From: Gammaproteobacteria bacterium
GTDB taxonomy: Bacteria > Pseudomonadota > Gammaproteobacteria > Pseudomonadales > Azotimanducaceae
Direction of reading: 5' to 3'
DNA: 51,425 nt
Assembly: GCA_026713185.1 (NCBI GenBank)
Contig: JAPOOX010000148.1
Span: 1 to 51,425, forward strand
Position 1 is the first letter of the stretch, and each line of letters begins with the position of its first letter. A program made the position numbers and the translations under genes. Under the pieces are notes generated by a model. The model was not told where the DNA came from. It saw nothing but the letters and a program-made list of their open reading frames with translations, and searched no databases. Of the stretch, positions 34,629 through 43,597 are shown in pieces.

Positions 34629-34819
34629 GGGTTTGCCTTGATAAATTCAATCACCACCCGGGCGAATCGATCGGGGTCCGCTGCGACGATCCTTAATGTG
34701 ATGGGTCCGCCCCAGTCTTGTGCCACGAGGGTGATATCGTTTATTTCCATGTAGCTGGGATGGTACGGGAAGGCATCAAGATCTTGAAATCTTTCGTCCG
34801 GTGTTCGCAATACTTTCAT
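34625..34819 (-). pseudogene. Haloalkane dehalogenase shrunk by two in-frame deletions
   Basis: The frame opens MKVLRTPDERFQDLDAFPYH like the intact enzyme, then jumps to ITLVAQDWGGPITLRI (nucleophile-elbow region, Asp kept), and then to the C-terminal FARVVIEFIKANP. About 64 residues remain of roughly 300-340. The reading frame is still open, and the stop overlaps the DUF3604 start. It may survive as a translated leader that couples DUF3604 translation. It cannot dehalogenate: the cap and the catalytic His are missing. Confidence 0.85.
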
Positions 34820-34843
34820 GATCGGCTCTCTATGAAGAGGGGA

Positions 34844-34903
34844 GACTGACAAAAGCAGACAGGCGATTTGTAGTCTACATGATCCAGATTATGGGTGTTG
34901 GCA
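34844..34903 (-). promoter_or_regulatory. Repeated promoter block, copy B (upstream of dehalogenase remnant/DUF3604)
   Basis: Nearly identical to 10399-10455 over about 55 bases, including the TGTAGTCTACA palindrome. This copy is at the island border; the cusA stop follows within 20 bases. Confidence 0.6.
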
Positions 34904-34923
34904 TGAAGGAAGACGGAGAAACA

Positions 34924-37900
34924 TCATGTCCTTTTCCACAATAAATAAATGGCTGGTAACACCAGCAAAGTCAATGTCACAGCGCTGACCATACCCCCTA
35001 CCATGGGGGCAGCGATACGACTCATGACTTCGGAACCGGTGCCGGTGCCGTAGAGAATCGGCAGCAAGCCAACGATGATTGCAGCGGCGGTCATTGTCAC
35101 CGGACGTACCCGCAAACCGGCGCCGCGCATTATGGCTTCTTTCAACCCTGATTCCGTCAGCTTCTCGCCTGTATTTTGTTGAGCATCTACAGCCTTCTGC
35201 CATGCCTGATTCAGGTATACCAGCATGATGACGCTGATCTCTACAGCAACGCCGGCCAGGGCAATGAATCCAACTCCCACTGAAATTGAAAAATGAAAAT
35301 TCTGCCAGTAGATAAGCCAGATACTGCCTGCCAGAGCAAAAGGCAGTGTACCCATAACAATCGCGACTTCCCGGGCGCTGCGAAAATTCATGAACAATAG
35401 AATGGCAATGATGGCCAGAGTCAGGGGCACCACGGACATCAGTCTGTTCATGGCGCGCTGCATGTATTCGTATTGCCCGGACCAGGTAATGGAATACCCC
35501 GTTGGTAAATCCAGATTGTCTCGCACTACCGCCATGGCCTGCTCCACATAACTACCGAAATCAACACCTTCAATATCAATAAAAGTCCAACCATTGATAC
35601 GCGAATTTTCACTCTTGATACCAGGCGGTCCATCCTCGATAAACACACTGGCAACATCACCCAGCGCGATACGCTGACCTGATGGTGTCACTACAGGTAG
35701 TATCTGCAACTGCTCCGGAGAATTACGATAGGATTGCGGATAACGAATGTTGACCGGGTAACGCTCCAGTCCCTCTATGGTCTGGGTAACGTTCACGCCA
35801 CCAATTGCAGAGGCTATCACTTGCTGGATATCGGTGATATTCAACCCAAAACGAGAGGCTTTCTCCCGGTTGATATCGACTTTGATATAGCGCCCACCCG
35901 CCACTCGTTCGGAATACACGGAGGCAGTACCGGGAACGTCAGCCAAAATCGCTTCAAGCTGTTGACCGATGCTCTGGATCACATTGATATCTGCTCCTGC
36001 GATTTTAACGCCGACGGGTGTTTTGATACCTGTAGCCAGCATATCGATTCTGGTTTTGATCGGCATGACCCACGCATTGGTAACACCCGGTAATTTCACC
36101 AGCGAATCCAGTTCATCTATTAATGATTCAGTGGTGACTCCTGGTCGCCACTCGCTGCGGTCTTTAAGCTGAATGAAGGTTTCAATCATCGATAATGGCG
36201 CCGGGTCAGTTGCCGTTTCGGCGCGACCGATCTTCCCGAAAACAGTTTCCACTTCCGGCACAGTGCGAATCAACTTGTCGGTCTGCTGCAACAATTCCCG
36301 TGCTTTACCAATGGAAATTCCAGGATGAGTGGTCGGCATATACATCAAATCACCTTCATCCAGAGGTGGAATAAATTCACTGCCAACCCTCTGCAACGGC
36401 CACAGGCAAGTGGCCAGCAGGGCCAGAGCGGCAAGAATTGTGGTTTTTGGATAGGCAAGCACTGTCTTCAGTACCGGGAGATAAGCCGCAACCAGGAATC
36501 GATTGACGGGATTTTTCTGTTCAGGCAACACGTTGCCCCTGATGAAATACCCCATCAACACCGGCACCAGGGTAATGACCAGGGCTGCCGAAGCAGCCAT
36601 GGCATAAGTCTTGGTATAGGCAAGCGGTGAAAACATCCTGCCTTCCTGTGCCTCCAGCGTGAATACCGGCACAAAACTCACGGTAATGATCAGCAGGCTG
36701 AAGAATAAGGCGGGGCCGACTTCAGTGGCCGAAGCCACCACAATCTGCCACCGGTTTTCTGGTGTAAGCGGCGTTTGTTCCATGTGTTTGTGCATGTTTT
36801 CTGTCATGACGATGGCGCCGTCGATCATGGCGCCGATAGCGATGGCGATACCTCCCAGGGACATGATATTGGCGTTAATGCCCTGGGCATGCATGATGAT
36901 GAACGCAATGAGAATTCCTGCCGGTAAACTGAGGATGACTACCAGCGAGGAGCGTATATGGAATAAAAAGACTACGCATACCAATGCGACCACGATGAAT
37001 TCTTCCATCAGTTTGCGCCACAAATTTTCGACGGCACTTTCGATCAAACCGGACCGGTCATACACTTCGACAATCTCAACACCCTCCGGTAATCCCTGTT
37101 TGAGTTCTTCCAGTCTGGTTTTAACAGAGTCAATTGTGGTTTGTGCATTCTCACCAAAGCGCATCACCACTATGCCGCCAACGGTTTCACCTTCACCGTC
37201 AAGTTCAGCAATACCGCGCCGCATCTGCGAGCCCTGACTGATATCGGCCACATCTTTCAAGCGCAGCGGTGTGCCGTTTTCATTCACGCCCAGGGGAATT
37301 TGGGCCAGGTCTTCTTCGTTTTGAATATAACCGGAAGAGCGCACCATATATTCTGCTTCCGCCATTTCCACCACAGAAGCGCCGACTTCCTGATTAGCCT
37401 GCTTGATCGCCATCTGTATATGAGCCAACGGGATATTGAAGGCGCGAAGTTTCTCCGGGTTAACCGTGACCTGATATTGTTTGACCATGCCGCCAACCGC
37501 TGCCACTTCCGATACGCCGGGCACTGACTGTAATTCAAATTTCAAATACCAGTCCTGTAACGAACGCAACTGACTGATGTCGTGTTGTCCGGTACGGTCC
37601 ACCAGTGCGTATATATATACCCAGCCCACTCCGGTCGCATCCGGCCCCAGTTGCGGACTGGCATTTTCCGGCAGGGAAGGCGCCACCTGACTCAGGTATT
37701 CCAGCACGCGGGAACGTGCCCAGTAGAGGTCGGTGTCATCGTCAAAAATAACGTAGACAAAGGAGTCACCAAAGAACGAATAACCGCGTACCGTCACTGC
37801 TCCCGGTACAGACAACATGGCAGTGGTCAGAGGATATGTCACCTGATCCTCAACCACTTGAGGAGCCTGTCCTGGGTAACGGGTTTTGATGATGACCTGT

Positions 37901-38034
37901 ATATCTGACAAATCCGGTATCGCATCCACCGGTGTTTGTTTAAGTGAATACAGCCCGACTCCAACCAGAATAAGGGTGGTTAACAGAACAAAAAACCGGT
38001 TATCCACCGACCAGCGAATAATAAACTCAATCAT
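34924..38034 (-). CDS. cusA: CusA/CzcA-type heavy-metal efflux RND pump
   Basis: The 1036-residue inner-membrane protein is of normal length. It has the HME-RND pattern: N-terminal helix, TPVDAIPDLSDIQVIIKTRYPG, two large periplasmic loops, and 12 helices. Loop pairs include DEGDLMYMPTTHPGISIGKA. The TPVDAIPDLSD pattern fits the Cu+/Ag+ CusA branch rather than Czc. It forms the CusCBA tripartite pump with the two genes upstream in the same operon. A GGGAG ribosome site precedes the ATG. Confidence 0.92.
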   Translation of the reverse strand: MIEFIIRWSVDNRFFVLLTTLILVGVGLYSLKQTPVDAIPDLSDIQVIIKTRYPGQAPQVVEDQVTYPLTTAMLSVPGAVTVRGYSFFGDSFVYVIFDDDTDLYWARSRVLEYLSQVAPSLPENASPQLGPDATGVGWVYIYALVDRTGQHDISQLRSLQDWYLKFELQSVPGVSEVAAVGGMVKQYQVTVNPEKLRAFNIPLAHIQMAIKQANQEVGASVVEMAEAEYMVRSSGYIQNEEDLAQIPLGVNENGTPLRLKDVADISQGSQMRRGIAELDGEGETVGGIVVMRFGENAQTTIDSVKTRLEELKQGLPEGVEIVEVYDRSGLIESAVENLWRKLMEEFIVVALVCVVFLFHIRSSLVVILSLPAGILIAFIIMHAQGINANIMSLGGIAIAIGAMIDGAIVMTENMHKHMEQTPLTPENRWQIVVASATEVGPALFFSLLIITVSFVPVFTLEAQEGRMFSPLAYTKTYAMAASAALVITLVPVLMGYFIRGNVLPEQKNPVNRFLVAAYLPVLKTVLAYPKTTILAALALLATCLWPLQRVGSEFIPPLDEGDLMYMPTTHPGISIGKARELLQQTDKLIRTVPEVETVFGKIGRAETATDPAPLSMIETFIQLKDRSEWRPGVTTESLIDELDSLVKLPGVTNAWVMPIKTRIDMLATGIKTPVGVKIAGADINVIQSIGQQLEAILADVPGTASVYSERVAGGRYIKVDINREKASRFGLNITDIQQVIASAIGGVNVTQTIEGLERYPVNIRYPQSYRNSPEQLQILPVVTPSGQRIALGDVASVFIEDGPPGIKSENSRINGWTFIDIEGVDFGSYVEQAMAVVRDNLDLPTGYSITWSGQYEYMQRAMNRLMSVVPLTLAIIAILLFMNFRSAREVAIVMGTLPFALAGSIWLIYWQNFHFSISVGVGFIALAGVAVEISVIMLVYLNQAWQKAVDAQQNTGEKLTESGLKEAIMRGAGLRVRPVTMTAAAIIVGLLPILYGTGTGSEVMSRIAAPMVGGMVSAVTLTLLVLPAIYLLWKRT

Positions 38035-38102
38035 GACGGGCTCCCTGGCGCGGGTCGCTTACAGTAACCGTCATGGTTGCCACAATGACAGTCTTGAGAA
38101 GA

Positions 38103-39317
38103 TCAATGTCCATGATGTAATCTCCTGAAATCTGAGGTTTTACTGGATTCAGAATCCAGCAGGAACTGGGCCGAGGTGACTACCTCCTCGCCACTTTCCA
38201 ATCCCGCGATGATTTCCACGTACTGCTCATCCATACGTCCCAACTTCACCTCGATGGATTTGAATCGCCCCTCACCCAAAGCCAATACCACACGGTCCTG
38301 AGTACCGGTTCTGATAACAGCCTCTCTGGGAATCATCAATGCATCCTCTTTGGCATCGGCGTGTATGGTCACTTGTGCGAACATATTGGGTTTTAACAGG
38401 TCGTTACGATTCTGAAAGCGCAAACGTATACGCGCTGTGCGTGTTTCTGGATCCAATGTTGGATAAACGTAATTCACTTTGCCCTGCCAGGTCTCACCTG
38501 GCAGGTAATCGAGGTTCATTGTGACGGGTAAACCGACTTCAACCATTGCGGCCTGGCGTTCAAAAATTTCGGCTTCCACCCATACTTCTTCCAAAGTTCC
38601 CACTGACATCAGTGTGGTGCCCGGTTCAACAAAGAATCCTTCCCGGATATCCAGGTTATCCACCACACCGGATTGCGGTGCATAAAAAGTCATGGTCTGT
38701 TGAACTTTACGATCCTGTTTGAGTTGACTGATTACTGCATTATCGATTTGCAGGGCTTTCAGGCGATCTTCTGCCGCCTGTACCAGACGGGAATTGTTCC
38801 TGTTCAGCGCCAGAACCAGTTCTTCCTGTGCGTTCACCAGTTGGGGGGAATACAAGTCATACAGCGGCTGCCCTTCCTTTACCGGATTTCCCGCCGCCTT
38901 GACGTGGAGCTTCTCAATCCAGCCTTCTACCCGGGGATGTATATGGATCAGCTGGTCTTCGTCATATTGCACATAACCTACCGTCGTAATGGCGGTGTGC
39001 ATGGACCGCAGTTGTGCTGTTGCTGTCCGTACGCCAAGGTTATTCACCACATCCGGGGAAATAGTAATAGTGCCTGGTCCGGTGTCAGCTGTGACATCTC
39101 CCTCGTCATACACAGGAACCAAATCCATGCCCATGGGTGACTTGCCCGGTTTGTCCCTGCGATAGTTCGGGTCCATCGGCGCGACCCAGTAAAGCGGTTC
39201 CGGTTGGCTGTTCGAGTCACTTTGCTCCGGATCATGACCGCCTCCACTGGTGAAAAAGACCGTGGCGCCTGCGCCGATCAATAGTCCGATTAACAGCGAT
39301 ATCAGCAGTTTATTCAT
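38103..39317 (-). CDS. cusB: CusB-type periplasmic adaptor
   Basis: The 404-residue adaptor links CusA and CusC. An N-terminal helix (LLISLLIGLLIGAGATVFF) precedes a heavy-metal-binding YHS-like motif, YWVAPMDPNYRRDKPGKSPM then GMDLVPVY, typical of Cu/Ag adaptors. The rest is the HlyD-like barrel-sandwich and hairpin. The ATG at 39317 (site GGGAG) is chosen over 39353. It overlaps the cusC stop by eight bases, showing operon coupling. Confidence 0.9.
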   Translation of the reverse strand: MNKLLISLLIGLLIGAGATVFFTSGGGHDPEQSDSNSQPEPLYWVAPMDPNYRRDKPGKSPMGMDLVPVYDEGDVTADTGPGTITISPDVVNNLGVRTATAQLRSMHTAITTVGYVQYDEDQLIHIHPRVEGWIEKLHVKAAGNPVKEGQPLYDLYSPQLVNAQEELVLALNRNNSRLVQAAEDRLKALQIDNAVISQLKQDRKVQQTMTFYAPQSGVVDNLDIREGFFVEPGTTLMSVGTLEEVWVEAEIFERQAAMVEVGLPVTMNLDYLPGETWQGKVNYVYPTLDPETRTARIRLRFQNRNDLLKPNMFAQVTIHADAKEDALMIPREAVIRTGTQDRVVLALGEGRFKSIEVKLGRMDEQYVEIIAGLESGEEVVTSAQFLLDSESSKTSDFRRLHHGH

Positions 39318-40662
39318 GGGGTATCTCCCTGGCTTGACCATCGACCGAAGCAACCAGAAAGTAATTCAGCTCAGCTATGGTTTTAAGTCGATCAATGTTG
39401 ATATTCAAAAAATCAATATTGGCGTTGAGTTCGGCAATACGTGCTCGAACCACATCGGAGAATTCACCATCATCGTTGGTGTAAGCAGTCAGCGATGCCT
39501 CGGCATGATCGTGAATTTCCTGCAGTAGTCGATCTTCATACAGTGTTTTTCGCTGATCCAGACGGTGTAAACGCGCCTGTGCTGATTCAAAGTCAGCACG
39601 CATGGAGCGCAGGGCCAGTGTTTTATCCGTCTTGATTGCTTCCGCTTCCGCTATGGCGGATTGCACCTCTTTGTCTTGACGCCTGGAGGTAAACAGCGGC
39701 AGATCAAACGTGACATCCATGGAGAAAAAATGACTGCGGTCATTACCCAGCGGGTCGTCATTCCGATACCCGTAACTGGTGTTCAGCCCCCACCGGGGTT
39801 TGTACTTTTGCCGGGACAGTTGTATTTCTGTGTGGCTGGCCATGATTTTTTGTTCATAACTTTTTATCAGGGGATGCTCCAGCAAGGCATCATTTAACTG
39901 CTTATCGGAAAACTCACCTTCTTCTGCCAGGCCTTGCTGGACCAGCGATAAAGTCGGCAATCCGGTACTGAGAACAAAATCCTTTACCTCTGCGCCCTGC
40001 AACCATTCATTCAATTCGGCACGGGATGTTTCCTGTTGTTCCTGCAGCAGTGTCAGGCGATCTTCCAGACGGGTAAGCTCAAGTTGTGCCCTTAACAGGT
40101 CTTGTTGACGGGTCTCGCCCACCGCACTGGTATAGTTGGATTGGGCGACATTGACAAGGTGCTCAAACAGGAATCGATCCCGTTCAATCAAACGGATGGC
40201 TTCCCGGTTCCTGTAAGTTTCCAGCCATAGATTTGATACCTCCACGGTCACCCCAGCCATTCGATTCTGGCGCAGATAAGGATGTTGGCCGCTCATTTCG
40301 TCAAGTTGTTGCCGCTTCAACAGGCGTGAGTCGCCCCGGGGGAAATCCTGTCTCACACCCACTTTGAATTGTGTCATATGCTCCTGCCCGATATGAAAAC
40401 TGTCAATGGGCAGATTGGCGATCCCCAGTGACACCACTGGATCAGGGAGTTCACCTGCAGCCGTACTTTGCGCCTGAACAGCCTCTTCCTGATGGCGGCT
40501 TCCTGTAAGCCATGGATCGCCTTCCCGTGCCAAGGACACGGCCTGTTCAAGCGATAGTTGAATCTGTGAAGAGGCTGGCTGGGTAATAACCAGCAGGAAT
40601 ATGCCACAGAGTGCTTTCAGGACAATTCCTGCTTCTACAGTATTTCGGAATTTGTATTTCAT
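39310..40662 (-). CDS. cusC: CusC-type TolC-family outer-membrane channel
   Basis: The 450-residue protein has a signal peptide (KALCGIFLLVITQPASS) and TolC-family periodicity of long coiled helices (EQAVSLAREGDPWL; TLALRSMRADFESAQARLHR). It forms the outer-membrane tube for the pump. The ATG at 40662 follows GGGAG. Confidence 0.85.
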   Translation of the reverse strand: MKYKFRNTVEAGIVLKALCGIFLLVITQPASSQIQLSLEQAVSLAREGDPWLTGSRHQEEAVQAQSTAAGELPDPVVSLGIANLPIDSFHIGQEHMTQFKVGVRQDFPRGDSRLLKRQQLDEMSGQHPYLRQNRMAGVTVEVSNLWLETYRNREAIRLIERDRFLFEHLVNVAQSNYTSAVGETRQQDLLRAQLELTRLEDRLTLLQEQQETSRAELNEWLQGAEVKDFVLSTGLPTLSLVQQGLAEEGEFSDKQLNDALLEHPLIKSYEQKIMASHTEIQLSRQKYKPRWGLNTSYGYRNDDPLGNDRSHFFSMDVTFDLPLFTSRRQDKEVQSAIAEAEAIKTDKTLALRSMRADFESAQARLHRLDQRKTLYEDRLLQEIHDHAEASLTAYTNDDGEFSDVVRARIAELNANIDFLNINIDRLKTIAELNYFLVASVDGQAREIPHE

Positions 40663-40768
40663 GATCACTCCCACTGAACATGTAGGGTTTCAGGCAGACA
40701 GCAGAGGAGTTGGAATCCCTGCCGGCAGACCCTGATTCCGGCGCACCTTCAGGCGCACCAGTGGTGTT

Positions 40769-41164
40769 CTAGCTGGAAATGGGGGGTCTGAAAAGAGGAG
40801 TGGTTAACGCGTATTCAGTCAATTCTGAATATTGACTGATGGAGAAAGAATATCGGGTTGTATTTGCCATTTCACAGGTTGGCAATACAGCCGTAGAGCA
40901 ACTGCCCGGGGTGCAGTCACAATCCGGGCAACAGTCTGAAGAAGGCATGACGCTGGAAGTATCCATGTTTGTATGCATGGAATGATCCATATGGGTGGAA
41001 CCTGCCAATTCTGGCTCAGGCAATGCAACATTCATTGCTTGTTCGTGGGTCTGACCGGAAGAGTTTGCATCATGACATGACATATCGGCGGCCAGCAGAA
41101 CCTGTCCCGGGAAAATTATCACCAGGGTCGCAACGATCAGTTTTCTGTATCTTGATAGCCGCAT
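40769..41164 (-). CDS. Cys/His-rich periplasmic protein heading the cus operon
   Basis: About 131 residues with a signal peptide (LIVATLVIIFPGQVLLA). After it come many His, Met and Cys: MSCHDANSS, THMDHSMHTNMDTSSVMPSS, then DCCPDCDCTPGSC. These suit Cu/Ag sequestration next to a Cus pump, but the protein is not a known CusF fold. The start at 41164 is preferred over 41224 because only it gives a compact signal peptide; the ribosome site is weak. Confidence 0.75.
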   Translation of the reverse strand: MRLSRYRKLIVATLVIIFPGQVLLAADMSCHDANSSGQTHEQAMNVALPEPELAGSTHMDHSMHTNMDTSSVMPSSDCCPDCDCTPGSCSTAVLPTCEMANTTRYSFSISQYSELTEYALTTPLFRPPISS

Positions 41165-41227
41165 GATTCTTAAAGTTTTTTGCCTGTAAACCTGCAGGAA
41201 CCATCGTACAATTAAATGGCCCATTTA

Positions 41228-42244
41228 TCAATTATGGGCGTGTAAGGCCTTGTTCAATTCGATCGCCTTCTGGTTACTCCGGCATTCCACGACACCGGTT
41301 TGTGAATTCCTGATAAACAGCATATCGGACTGTCCGGCAAGGGTGCGGGCTTTAACCACCTTGACAGGATTTTTGTATTCATCCAGTACCTGTACCAGCG
41401 TGCCCGGCGTAATATACAGGCCAGCTTCGATCGTACAGCGGTCACCCAGAGGAATACCCGTTCCGGCGTTGGCGCTGACCAGGCAATCCTTGCCAATGGA
41501 GATGACGATATTTCCGCCACCGGACAATGTCCCGGCAGTACTGGCGCTACCGCCGAGATCACTGCCTGCCTCCATGGTTACACCCTGTGACAAGCGGCCT
41601 TCAATCATGTTGGGACCGATGGCGCCGGCATTGAAGTTGACAAAACCCTCATGCATGACAGTAGTGCCTTCTCCCAGATAGGCGCCCAGTCGGACTCTGG
41701 CGCCGTGGGAAATCCGAACACCGGCAGGTATTACATAGTTTGTCATCCTGGGGAATTTGTCGATTGCATTCACTTCCAGAGCTTTGCCTGTTGTTCTGGC
41801 CTTTAACTGCAGGTCGGTAATTTCTGCCGGGTCTACTGCACCCATGCTGGTCCAGGCAACATTGGGTAACAGGGAAAAGATATCCTCCAGATTCTGCTCA
41901 TTGGGCCTGACATATCGATGGGACAGTAAATGAAGTTTCAGGTAAACCTCTGGCGTAGTCGCCGGTTTAGAGTCCTCTTCCAGCAGGGTCAGAACGCAGG
42001 GACGTATTGATCCCTTCATCAGTGCAAGAATATGGAGTTGTTCCGGGTCCTTGATAACGGCAGCCAGTTTGTCGATGAGTGGATCATCGAGATCAATATC
42101 AACATTGTTGCCGTTACAGGCAACCACGCTTTTAATATCCAAAACCAACTGGTCATCCGGATTGAATAAAGGAGCCGGGTAGTACACCTCAAGCCATTCA
42201 TTTTTGGCGTTTCTGGTGCCTGTTCCAAAAGCCAGACTGTACAT
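41228..42244 (-). CDS. dapD: Tetrahydrodipicolinate N-succinyltransferase (long type)
   Basis: The 338-residue cytoplasmic enzyme transfers succinyl from succinyl-CoA to tetrahydrodipicolinate in lysine/diaminopimelate synthesis. A left-handed beta-helix hexapeptide repeat (RISHGARVRLGAYLGEGTTV; GNIVISIGKDCLVSANAGTG) fills the second half. Length and MYSLAFGTGTRNA start fit the long DapD found in Pseudomonas and relatives, not the 274-residue enterobacterial type. It lies downstream of dapC. Confidence 0.92.
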   Translation of the reverse strand: MYSLAFGTGTRNAKNEWLEVYYPAPLFNPDDQLVLDIKSVVACNGNNVDIDLDDPLIDKLAAVIKDPEQLHILALMKGSIRPCVLTLLEEDSKPATTPEVYLKLHLLSHRYVRPNEQNLEDIFSLLPNVAWTSMGAVDPAEITDLQLKARTTGKALEVNAIDKFPRMTNYVIPAGVRISHGARVRLGAYLGEGTTVMHEGFVNFNAGAIGPNMIEGRLSQGVTMEAGSDLGGSASTAGTLSGGGNIVISIGKDCLVSANAGTGIPLGDRCTIEAGLYITPGTLVQVLDEYKNPVKVVKARTLAGQSDMLFIRNSQTGVVECRSNQKAIELNKALHAHN

Positions 42245-42397
42245 CGATCTTTCCTGGTATATTACGAAGGCGGCACACTCTACCAGTTTGTCTTCCCTGC
42301 CTGCAAGGTGGTTACAGCCGTGGCAGGTGCAATGTCCGGTGATTGTGGGGGGGAATCCGGTTCACCGAATAGACCCCCGGGATCGGATTATGCGGTT

Positions 42398-43597
42398 TTA
42401 ACGAGATATCAGACGAAACTGTCGGATTCTGTTCGCTGCTTCCACGCACTGGTCGAGATCTGCCACCAATGCCATCCGAATCCGATTCCTGCCCGGATTT
42501 ATCCCATTGACTTCCCGGGACAGAAAACTGCCGGGCAGTACCTCGACATTGGTCTCAGCCAGTAAACGTCTGGCGAATTCATCATCGGCGATGGGAGTTT
42601 CCGGCCACAGGTAAAAGCCCGCGGCCGGTCTTTGCATTGGCCAGACATTGGCAAGGATATCCAGAACCGAAGAATATTTTTCCGCATAGCGTCTGCGATT
42701 GGCGACAACGTGGTTTTCGTCCTGCCAGGCCAGTTCACTTATCCACTGGTTATGTGCTGACATGGCGGAGCCGTGATAGGTCCGGTACAGGAGGAATTTC
42801 TCAAGTATCTGTGCATCACCACAGACATAACCGGATCTTAACCCCGGCAGATTCGATCGTTTAGAGAGGCTGTTGAAGGTTATACAGTTCCGGTAATCAT
42901 CCCGACCCATCCGACTCGCTGCTTCAAGTAACCCCGGTGGGGCTTCAGCGGCATAGATTTCCGAGTAGCACTCATCGGAGACGATAACAAAGTCATATTC
43001 ATCCGATTTCCGGATGAGGGACTGCAATGCCGGGATACTCATGACAGAACCGCTGGGATTCCCGGGGTTACAGATATAAACCAGGGAACAGTTCTGCCAC
43101 TGGTCGTCTGTCACAAAACTGAAATCCGGGTTGAAACCGGTATTCTGTGTGCAGGGGATATACACTGGCGTACTTCCCGCAAGGATCGCAGCGCCTTCGT
43201 AAATCTGATAGAAGGGATTGGGTATCAGGGTAACGCTGTTGTTTGTGCCATCGATAACAGTCTGGGCAATAGCAAACAAGCCCTCCCGGGTACCGTTTAC
43301 CGGCAATACCTCGGTATCAGGATTCACTTTCCTGGTCAGGTTGAAGCGTTTATTGACAAAATCGGCAATAGCCTGACGTAACGTCAGGTAACCTCTGGTG
43401 GGTGGATAGGTACCAAATCCCCGGGCGATGGTTTCCCTGTCGCTGAATCTGTTTATGATGAATTCCGGAGCGCGGTGTTTCGGCTCCCCTAACGATAGTG
43501 AAACAGGTTCAATACCATCAGGCGGGACGATATCATCAAGCAGGACATTCAGCTTTTCAAAGGGATAGGGATAAAGCTGATCAAGACGTTTATTCAC
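42398..43597 (-). CDS. dapC: N-succinyldiaminopimelate aminotransferase
   Basis: The 399-residue fold-type I PLP enzyme follows DapD in the succinylase pathway. Motifs: SLGEPKHRAPEFI, NGTREGLFAIAQ, CNPGNPSGSV, Asp208, and the PLP lysine Lys246 in FNSLSKRSNLPGLRSG, with a C-terminal RIRMALVAD. A GTG start at 43597 overlaps the glnD stop (TAGTG). A GC-rich hairpin lies in the 153-bp gap to dapD near 42350-42380, which also must hold any dapD promoter. Confidence 0.9.
   Translation of the reverse strand: MNKRLDQLYPYPFEKLNVLLDDIVPPDGIEPVSLSLGEPKHRAPEFIINRFSDRETIARGFGTYPPTRGYLTLRQAIADFVNKRFNLTRKVNPDTEVLPVNGTREGLFAIAQTVIDGTNNSVTLIPNPFYQIYEGAAILAGSTPVYIPCTQNTGFNPDFSFVTDDQWQNCSLVYICNPGNPSGSVMSIPALQSLIRKSDEYDFVIVSDECYSEIYAAEAPPGLLEAASRMGRDDYRNCITFNSLSKRSNLPGLRSGYVCGDAQILEKFLLYRTYHGSAMSAHNQWISELAWQDENHVVANRRRYAEKYSSVLDILANVWPMQRPAAGFYLWPETPIADDEFARRLLAETNVEVLPGSFLSREVNGINPGRNRIRMALVADLDQCVEAANRIRQFRLISR

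Noticed and set aside
34938-38034. Open frames opposite cusA, glnD and the DUF3604 genes
   Set aside because: They are long only because the real gene keeps the opposite strand free of stops. They lack ribosome sites and recognisable motifs.
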